A stretch of DNA of 64,000 bases, taken from contig JAJZIM010000001.1 in the NCBI GenBank assembly GCA_021810565.1, positions 55,422-119,421 of the forward strand. The letters are read 5' to 3'. Under the pieces are notes generated by a model. That model was not told where the DNA came from. It made no database searches and saw only the letters and a list, made by a program, of their open reading frames with translations. The position numbers and the translations under genes are program-made. Origin of the DNA: Bacillota bacterium. GTDB lineage: Bacteria; Bacillota; Sulfobacillia; JAJZIM01. Of this stretch, positions 26,924-34,685 are shown piece by piece (the first letter of the stretch is position 1; every line of letters starts with the position of its first letter).

Positions 26924-27670
26924 CTACCCGCCGAACCCCGGCATGGGTTTGGCTCCCGCCGGCGGCGCGATGGGCGGAACGTTGCCCACCCCGGTCACCT
27001 GCAGGCTGTCCTTGTCGGTCACGCTGCCTTTGCTGGTGCTGACGGTGAATTCGAAGGTCGAGCTAAGCGGCGCCCCCGTGGCCGAATCTACGCAGGCGCT
27101 GCCGCGCTCGCTCTCGCTGACTCCCGAGATGCCGACGGCCGCTGATGCCAGCTGGAACGAGTTGCCCGACCGGCCCGCCACCGAGCACGGCCCGGTGTAG
27201 GTCCCCTTGGCTCCCGACCAAAGACTGCCCCAGCCGCCGATCCCCTCCGCGGCCATGCTCTCGAAGGAGTTGGGCTTCTTGGTCCCCATGTCGTAGTTCA
27301 CGCCGGTCGCCTGGTAGTAGTAGTGCCCGTCGTCGGCGGCGATCAACGTCACCTGGGCCGGAGTCCCCGGACTGACCACCAGCTTGTATTGCGTGGGGCT
27401 GTGGTAGTAGCCCTCCACGATCATGGCGGTGCCCTGCTTCCCCTGCACACCCAAGCTGATGTTGCTGCGATAGGAGTAGTTGCCCAGTTTGCTCAACCGC
27501 TGGGAGGTGCCGTTTCCATTCCAACTGGGGCTGTTGGCTACTGATCCGCCGCCGGAACTGTTGGCGGCGGGTGGAGCGGCCGCCGGCTTGGACGGACCGC
27601 ATCCTGCAGCCGCCAGCACCAGGGCCAAACCCGCTACCGCCACCGCACCGATCCTTTTCATCCCCGCCAC
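26924..27670 (-). CDS. Lipoprotein, hypothetical (intact copy of a family with two relics in this window)
   Basis: Signal/lipobox 'LVLAAAGCGPS'; C-terminal 'VTGVGNVPPIAPPAGAKP' shared with 22667 and 34311 fragments. Confidence 0.7.
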   Translation of the reverse strand: MAGMKRIGAVAVAGLALVLAAAGCGPSKPAAAPPAANSSGGGSVANSPSWNGNGTSQRLSKLGNYSYRSNISLGVQGKQGTAMIVEGYYHSPTQYKLVVSPGTPAQVTLIAADDGHYYYQATGVNYDMGTKKPNSFESMAAEGIGGWGSLWSGAKGTYTGPCSVAGRSGNSFQLASAAVGISGVSESERGSACVDSATGAPLSSTFEFTVSTSKGSVTDKDSLQVTGVGNVPPIAPPAGAKPMPGFGG

Positions 27671-27882
27671 TCCTCTCCAAATTGAACCCTTAAAGCCCGC
27701 ATCCGATCTGCCCGCGCTCCACCTCCTCAGGTAACCTCGCCTAAGAGTCGCCCGACTGCCCGCGATCCGACCGCCGCCGGAAACCTCACCCGCCCAGCGT
27801 TCCGGGCCTTAAACCGGGGTTCCCCGCCGTCCACGCTAGACATAAACCTCCAGTCGTATAAAGTCTAAAGCTGTCGAGACCC

Positions 27883-27907
27883 AAAAAAAATCGGGGGGGT
27901 ACCCCCG
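27883..27907 (-). terminator. Intrinsic terminator (duplicated copy)
   Basis: Minus strand CGGGGGTACCCCCCCGATTTTTTTT; same context as 34631-34655. Confidence 0.75.
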
Positions 27908-27938
27908 TCCCACCCGGATCTTAAGTTAATACCCCCCC

Positions 27939-28170
27939 CTAGATTAAGGGGCATTCTGGGAGCGTGCCGCGAAGTAGTCCCGAAGCGCCTCCCGCGAACT
28001 CCCCACCGGCTGCTCGCACAGATGGTGCAGTTGGGTCTCCACAGTCTTGGGGCTGATCAGGAGCAGGCGCGATCTGGCGGTTGGAGCAACCCTGGCTGAC
28101 CAGCTCGGCGATCCGGTATTCCTGCGAAATCAACCGTCCCAGCTGCACCCGCCACCCGCCGCTTACCGGT
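27939..28170 (-). pseudogene. Orphan 3' end of LuxR-family regulator gene (duplicate of 34686-34930)
   Basis: 'VQLGRLISQEYRIAELVSQGCSNRQIA' then frameshift; matches '..LLGRLTPQEYRIAELVSQGSSNRQIACLLLISPKTLETHL' of the intact gene. Confidence 0.85.
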
Positions 28171-28239
28171 GCACGACAGATTTGTAAGGTGAAATTAGGA
28201 ACCGCCGTGTGCAACCCTTCGATCCGTTACCAGGCTTCA

Positions 28240-28400
28240 TCAGGAGCGGTTGCCGAGGAGGATGCCGCATCCCAGTGCTGCCAAGGTGTTTGCCCCCCGC
28301 TCGCTCCAGAACATCCCGGAGCACTGGAAGCGTTGGACGATCACGGCACTGCAACCGGCTTCCACCACGCCCGGGCCTGCGCAAAAGCCCTTCGACCAAC
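28240..28400 (-). pseudogene. C-terminal remnant of a transposase, ISKra4-like
   Basis: Minus-strand translation 'KGFCAGPGVVEAGCSAVIVQRFQCSGMFWSERGANTLAALGCGILLGNRS*' resembles the ISKra4 tail pattern GVVEAxCKxxVxxRxxxSGMxWxxxGAxxVLxLR. Confidence 0.5.
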
Positions 28401-28404
28401 CCAC

Positions 28405-28790
28405 TGACGCTCTCCCACGGCTGAAGCCGTGGGGTTCTGCCTGAGGACCGCACCACGCCTTTCCCAGGCTCTCCTGGCCCCGTGGCCCCCGTACAACATC
28501 CTGGACCTCAGCACGGTGGCTTCCACGATTTCCGACCGTGGCTCAGGCTTTCGCCGCGACGGACTCCGACCCCTCGCAGGGTGTCCCGGTTTAGCCGGGA
28601 TCTCGTCCGTTGTTGCCGCCCATGCGCCGCGTGCGGGAGGGCGTCCCCACCATCATTTCTTCGCGCATGGGCCGCCTGTTCACCTCGCTTTCGGTTTTCT
28701 TTATGCCAATTATATCTCTTAACATCAAAAAACACAAGGGGCGGGCGCTTCATCCCACCCCTGAAGGAGTGGGCTTTCGCGCTGGGTTTC
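28405..28790. mobile_element. Non-autonomous IS200/IS605-like element (PATE-like), bounded by two hairpins, no ORF
   Basis: CCCACGGCTGAAGCCGTGGG hairpin (about 28411-28435) and CCCACCCCTGAAGGAGTGGG with flanking GGGCGC/GCGC (about 28740-28785). Confidence 0.5.
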
Positions 28791-28804
28791 TGTAACCGTG
28801 CGAC

Positions 28805-30353
28805 TCATCCCCCAGGGCTTTGGAACGTGAACTGCAGGTATTTGTCGATCACCTCCGCCGCCTCAGCACGGGTGGCCGTCCCCAGAGGCCGGAAACTGCC
28901 GTCGGGGAAGCCAGCGAGCAGTCCTGTCGCAGCAGTCGCCGCCACGCTGCCTTGCGCCCAGGAAGCAATCCTGGAGGCATCGGCGAAGTTGGTGGCGCCG
29001 CCCGGCGCCCCTGGTGGGGGCAGGAGGCGGGCCAACATGACCGCCATCTGCTCCCGCGTGACCGGGGCGTCCGGAGCGAACGAGGTGTCGCTGACGCCGC
29101 GCACCATCCCGGCGTAAAAGGCGGCAGCCACGTAAGGCCCGTACCAGGCGCCGGGGTCCACGTCCGCGAAGGGGGTGGCGGCTGGAACTGGCGCCGGGGT
29201 CAGCCCGGCCGCCTTAACCAGCAAGGTGGCGAATTGGGCCCTGGTCAGGGTTCCTTGGGGGGCGAACACTCCCGGCGCCAGACCGCTGACTATGTTCTCC
29301 CGCAGCAGGGCGCCGACGGCCTTCTCGGCCCAGGACGCCTGGGACAGGTCCGGGAAGGCGGTGAGCGGCGAGGTGCCCCAAACTCCAGCCTTGCCCACGG
29401 CCCAACAGGCGGCGGAACCAGGGACACAGGTGGCTCCAAACAGGTCGCTTTGGGTTCCGACGTTCTGGGATTTCCAGATGCGCCCGCCGTCCAGGGTGAA
29501 CAGGACGGTGCCGGCTCCGCCTACCGCCCAACCATCCCACCGATCGGAGAAGGTCACCCCGCTGAGGAAGGCACCGGTACCGGAGGCTTGGGTCTTCCAG
29601 GTCTTGCCGCCGTCAGTCGTGGTCAGGATGACGCCGTCCACCCCCACCGCCCAGCCGTGGGCTGGGTCGGCGAAGAAGATACCCGTAAGGGGATGGGGCA
29701 CGCTGGTTGTCTGCACCGACCATGTCCCGCCGGCATCGGACAGGATTACGCCGTGGGCCGACGATTGATCGTAACCCACGGCCCAGCAGGTTCCGGTTCC
29801 CAGGCAGAAGGCCCCGAACAACTGAGGCAAGGGTTGACCGTCGGCAGCCGAAGACCAAGTGGCGCCGCCATTGTTCGTGAACAGCAGGGTGCCTTGCCCG
29901 GAAGCCGGATCGTATCCGACAATCACGCACCGCCGCAGGTCCGAACAGGCCACGCCGCTCAGGTCACCTTGGCTTCCCGAGACCTGGGGGAGCCAGGTTT
30001 TGCCGCCGTCGGTCGTCGACAGGACGGTTCCGTTTGCGCCGACGACCCAGCCGTGTTGGGCGTCGGGGAAGGAAACGCCGGTCCAGGAGGCATCCGGCCC
30101 CGGCTGGGTGACGGACCAGCTTTGGCCGCCGTTGACCGTACTCAAGACCTCTCCCCGCCCGGTGGAGGAATCCTGGCCCACGGCCCAGCAGTGGGCCGGG
30201 TCGGGGCAGGAAATGCCGCGCAGGACCGGCACCGGACCGGGAGGCAGGGTGACCCAGGCGGCGTCGGTCGGCGCCGCCGATGCCGCCTGAACCAGGGCGA
30301 ACAGGGAGAGCAGGGAAGCCGCCAGGGCGATGGTCCATTTAGTCCAGGTCATG
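28805..30353 (-). CDS. Secreted YCF48/BNR-type beta-propeller protein with C-terminal SLH domains
   Basis: Repeats 'DPAHGWAVGVDGVILTTTDGGKTWKTQ'; SLH 'FPDLSQASWAEKAVGALLRENIVSGLAPGVFAPQGTLTRAQFATLLVKAAG'. Confidence 0.85.
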
Positions 30354-30357
30354 GCCC

Positions 30358-32772
30358 TCAACTCCCTTCGTTGGCGGCGTTGAAGTAGGCTTCACCCGCC
30401 AGGACCGCCGGCCAGTAGGTATTCGTGAAGGGATCCGTTCCGTTGGCCGCATCCTCCTGGGCCTGGAGCAGTTCGGCGGCGTCGACCGCCTGGGCCTGGG
30501 TGGCCGCGGCGGCGGAGCAAACCCCGCCTGCCTGCTGTTCGTATTGGTTACCGTAGGCTTGCCAGGCGGTTTGATAAGTCTGGTTTGCCGCCGCCAACTC
30601 CCCTTCCTCGTCCTGGATGTCGGCATTTATTTCGTTTTGGATTTGGGTCAGGGTCTCCTTCCATAAGGTTGAATTGGATTTTAGGGCGTTCCCCTCTTCG
30701 GTGGCGTACATTTCATACCGGAAAATGGCCGCGCACTGTTGGCTCAGAGCCTTGTTGCCGTTGGTTTTCTTGCACTGGGAGTAGAGGCTGGCGATATAGT
30801 CCGTAATCTGGTTGTATTGATATTCCCAGACGAAGGGGTCAGTGGTAATGCCCGCGTCTTTAAGGGCCGCATCCACTTGTGGCCCGAATGATTTGGAAAT
30901 GGAAGCCGCTGCCTTGGAATACAGGTTGTCTTTGGCCGACTCTTCGGCATACAGGGCCGCAAACTCGGCCTGGTACTTTTGGGTGATGCTTTGGACTTGC
31001 TGCTGGTAGGCTTGTTGGATGGCTTGACCTTGGGAGTGGTACGCATCTTGCGCCTGTTGGCATTTTTTCTCCAGGGCCGCCGCCAAGGCGGCGCTGTCCT
31101 GGGCGAAGGACTGGTAGCCGGCCAGGTTGTCCGGATAGTGCTTGGAGATGGTCGTCGCTCCTCCGCCTCCGCCGGTTGGCACCAAAGTTACGGTGAAGCT
31201 CGCACTGGTCCCCGAGGTCAGGCCGGTGGCGGCGGCGGTGAGGGTGTAGCCCGTCCCCGCCTCGTTGATCCCGCAGCCGCTGAAGGCCGCGGTGCCAGCC
31301 GAGGTACTCAGGGGATCGGTGGCGCAGGTCAGGGTGGCAGCGGCGCTGCCGGTGCCGGAGGTGATGGACAGGGCCACGGAGTAAACGACCGAGGTCACGG
31401 TGTTGCCGTAGGCGTCCTCCACGGCCACCTCCGGTTGGGTTGCCCAGGCGGACCCAGCGGTTCCGCCGCCGGGTTGGAGCAGGAAAACCAGCTTGGTGGG
31501 AACCGAGACCACCACGTTGAAGGAGGAACTGACGGCCGAGGCAAGGCCGGTGGCCGCGGCGGTGAGGGTGTAGCCGCTGCCCGCCTGGTTGATCCCGCAG
31601 CCGCTGAAGGACGCCAATCCCGACGAGGTGCTCAGGGGATCGGTGGCGCAGGTCAGGGCGGCTCCGGCCGCCCCGGTGCCGGAGGTGATGGACAGGGAGA
31701 CGGCGTAGACGGCGGAGGTCACGGTGTTGCCGTAGGCGTCCTGGACGATCACCGCCGGCTGGGCCGACCAGGCGCTGCCCACGGGGCCGCCCCCGGGCTG
31801 GGCGGTGAAGGCCAACTGGCTGGCCGCCCCCGGGACGATGTTGTAGGCTGGCGACTGGACCACGGTGGAGTCGGCGGCGGTGTAAACCCCCAGGCTGTAG
31901 CTGCTGCCGGCCGTTTGGGGATTGGTGACGGTATGTCCCGCGCCGTCATTGTAGACCTCCGCGGTCACGGTCCCGCCGCTCGAAACGGACACCGGGCTGG
32001 CGAAGGAAAGGTCGGTGCCCGAGACGTTCACCGTCCCGGTCACCGCCGTTCCGTCCACGGCGATGTCGCTCCCGGCCAGGGTGGCCGGGAGGCTGCTTCC
32101 GAAAGGAAACTGCAGGTAAATGTTGGAGCCTGCGGTCATGCCGCTGGTGGCGGTGAAGCCAACGCTGTAGGATGACGACCCGCCGGCGACCGGATTGCCC
32201 AGGCTGGGGGCGATGACGTTGCCCACGGCGGAGCCGCCGATGGTGTAGTTGGTCGTGGCCAGCGTCGTGTCCTGGGAGGTGGAGACCGTCAGGACTTCGG
32301 AATAGGGCGGGGAAGGGCCGCCGCAGGTGTACGAATCCGGGTTGGTCACCGATGAGACGGCGACGGATAGGGCATCACCGGCCATGACGTTGTTTGGGAC
32401 GGTGAAGGTCACGGGGTCGCCGCCGCTGTTGCTCACCGGTTGGGTGACCGTGCCGCTGCCGGAGTGGGTGGTCTGATCGGTGACGACGTAGTCGCTTCGG
32501 GCGTAAGGGAAGTTGGAACTACAATAACCGGCTACGTTCGGTGGCTCGGTGGACTTGAGGGTGATGGTGTCCGTTCCGCCAACCAGGGCGCTCGCCACCT
32601 TGAAGTCAACGGTGTAGGTGGCCGTCGCCCCCGCCGTGGTCGGGTTGACCGTCAGCGTCAGATTGGTGACGGAGGTGGCGGCCAGGGCCGGCGGGGGCGC
32701 AACAGCCAGGACTGCCACCGCCAGCAAGTTGAACGCAATGAGGGACGCGATCCAAGTTCTCGTCTTGCGCAC
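30358..32772 (-). CDS. Large secreted protein with repeated Ig-like domains and C-terminal coiled-coil region
   Basis: GTG at 32772 after AAAGGGGA; signal peptide; two about 102-aa repeats 'LVFLLQPGGG..GSAW..QP.V.V.DAYGNTVTS'; Q/A-rich coiled-coil-like C-terminus. Confidence 0.78.
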   Translation of the reverse strand: MRKTRTWIASLIAFNLLAVAVLAVAPPPALAATSVTNLTLTVNPTTAGATATYTVDFKVASALVGGTDTITLKSTEPPNVAGYCSSNFPYARSDYVVTDQTTHSGSGTVTQPVSNSGGDPVTFTVPNNVMAGDALSVAVSSVTNPDSYTCGGPSPPYSEVLTVSTSQDTTLATTNYTIGGSAVGNVIAPSLGNPVAGGSSSYSVGFTATSGMTAGSNIYLQFPFGSSLPATLAGSDIAVDGTAVTGTVNVSGTDLSFASPVSVSSGGTVTAEVYNDGAGHTVTNPQTAGSSYSLGVYTAADSTVVQSPAYNIVPGAASQLAFTAQPGGGPVGSAWSAQPAVIVQDAYGNTVTSAVYAVSLSITSGTGAAGAALTCATDPLSTSSGLASFSGCGINQAGSGYTLTAAATGLASAVSSSFNVVVSVPTKLVFLLQPGGGTAGSAWATQPEVAVEDAYGNTVTSVVYSVALSITSGTGSAAATLTCATDPLSTSAGTAAFSGCGINEAGTGYTLTAAATGLTSGTSASFTVTLVPTGGGGGATTISKHYPDNLAGYQSFAQDSAALAAALEKKCQQAQDAYHSQGQAIQQAYQQQVQSITQKYQAEFAALYAEESAKDNLYSKAAASISKSFGPQVDAALKDAGITTDPFVWEYQYNQITDYIASLYSQCKKTNGNKALSQQCAAIFRYEMYATEEGNALKSNSTLWKETLTQIQNEINADIQDEEGELAAANQTYQTAWQAYGNQYEQQAGGVCSAAAATQAQAVDAAELLQAQEDAANGTDPFTNTYWPAVLAGEAYFNAANEGS

Positions 32773-33373
32773 AGCCGATTCCCCTTTCAACTGAGATTTT
32801 GTGATCAGTCAATGCGCAGCCCGGCGGTGACTCGGAAGGTGGACAGTCGTTCCATAGATTGCCGTCATTCCCATGACCGTCAGCCAGGCGGTGAGGAAGA
32901 CCAGGCCAAGATCAACCGGGCGAGGGTGGCCAAAACCGTGGCGTCAGGGCGGCAAAGGACGCGGTAAGGGGCGAAAACACCTTTCCGGCTAAAACGCCCC
33001 CTACACTCCGCGAGGCGTCTTCAATGCCGGCGAGACGCAGGATAAAGGAGCGTCGGCGGAGGAAGACGGTGACGACCACCGCGAGGGCAAGGCCCAGGAA
33101 GCAAAGAGTCAGGCCGGGAAGTCCCCCCGGCAAACGGCGATGACGGTCTCCCATGCTTTCCGAATCTGTCCCGCAAGGCGACGTCGCGCCGGTGGTCGGG
33201 GACCGGTCCGGTCGCCGCCGGATCAACCCGGCCAGGGCCGCGCTTAGGCCCATAGTCTGGATGAAATTCTTATCTCATGGCATTTTATCCCTACTTTCCT
33301 ATAAAACCTTGTTCTTTGGCGGCTGCTTAGCAGCCTTCGCGACCAGCCTTGCGCCGCCTGCCGCCCGGCGCCG

Positions 33374-34314
33374 AGCCTATTTGAGCACTCCCGTCCAGGA
33401 GGTCGAGGCACCGGTGGCGGAATTGGTCACCTGGACGATGATGGAGTCGCCGGAACCCAACTCGTGGTTACCGTGGAAGGAGCCCATCACGATCCGTCCC
33501 TCGGTCCGGGTCCGAAAAGATGGGACAGCCGCGACCGAGTCCTGGCCGCCGATCTGCCAGTTCGACGTGTTGTCTTTGAACGATAAGCCGACAACGTTGC
33601 CGATGATGGACTTGTCGGAAGACAGGCCGGCGACAGGGGAGGGGCCGAAGCCCGAGCCGTCGATGCTGACGCGGGAATTCATATTCGGGGTGAAGCTAAA
33701 GGTCACCGGCCGGATGACCGGGCCACCGGCGGCCGTGCCGGAAGCCGCGCCCGAGAGAGCCAGCTTGCCGTTCCATAAGGGTGGACTGCCCGTTATTCGC
33801 GTTGCGTACCGCGACGGTCAGGGAAGCCCGCGCCGCCTGGATCCACCTACCGCCGTAGCCATTGCCAAAGCCTTGGATCACGATCCGCTGGTCGGACCAG
33901 GACCGGTAATTCAGCGTCACCACATTTTGAAAGCCGGTACCGCAAGGTCCCGGGCTGCCCCGCCAAGTGCCGTCGCACCCCGCCTGCCAACCGCCCCGGG
34001 TGTTATCCATGAGTGAGCAGTCGGCGGTGTTACCGGTATAGGGCAGGGCGACCGAGGCGGATCCGAAGCCGGAACCCTCCACGGTTAGGGTCAGGTTCTG
34101 CAGCTTTCCCGCCTGGCCGCTGAAGGAGACCGATCTGATTACCGTTCCCCCGGCCTTCGCGGCCATGCCTGCGGCGTTCGGGGAACCCTTGGCCGGGGTA
34201 CCGACGACGGAGGAGCCCTTCCCGGAAAGGCTCACGGTGCAGCCGGCAGCCGAGGCGGCCAACAGAACACTCAACCCGAAAACCAGCCATTCTGGTCCGC
34301 CTCATCGCCTTCAT
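33374..34314 (-). pseudogene. Frameshifted paralog of the lipoprotein at 5434-6360
   Basis: ORFs 33377-33706 and 33696-34274 cover the full-length homolog; 1-nt deletion just after the start and 1-nt insertion near 33776 (TTCCATAAGG vs TTCCAAAGG). Confidence 0.85.
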
Positions 34315-34550
34315 CCCCTTTTCCGGTGCTCCCGCTGTGCCGCCCGACCGGGTCCTGGCGGACCGGAGCGCTCCATCAAGGTTCTCCGGCAGGGGCCTTT
34401 TGCCCCCGCCGGCGCGGCGATGGTCGGCACGTTTCCCCTTCGGGTAACCTCCCTGCTGTCCCGGTAGGTCACGGTACCGCTGCTAGTTTTCATGGCGGAT
34501 TGGAGTTCCGGGCCCAAGGGCGCTCCCGTGGCCTCATCCGCCCCGTGTTC
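34311..34550 (-). pseudogene. C-terminal fragment of the lipoprotein family at 26924-27670
   Basis: 'EATGAPLGPELQSAMKTSSGTVTYRDSREVTRRGNVPTIAAPAGAKG'; abuts sequence that lies upstream of the intact gene in the other copy. Confidence 0.6.
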
Positions 34551-34630
34551 CGAGCCTTAAATAGGGGCTCCCCGCCGCCCATGCTCGACCCAAACTTCCA
34601 TTCATATAAAGTCTAAGGCCGCCGAGACCC

Positions 34631-34655
34631 AAAAAAAATCGGGGGAATACCCCCG
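34631..34655 (-). terminator. Intrinsic terminator downstream of LuxR regulator
   Basis: Minus strand CGGGGG-TATT-CCCCCG-ATTTTTTTT. Confidence 0.85.
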
Positions 34656-34685
34656 TTCCACCCGGATCTTAAGCTGATACCCCCC

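Noticed and set aside
27883-34655. The two A8-GGGGG hairpins as transposon terminal inverted repeats
   Set aside because: Same orientation and followed by T tracts on the minus strand; better explained as a duplicated intrinsic terminator.
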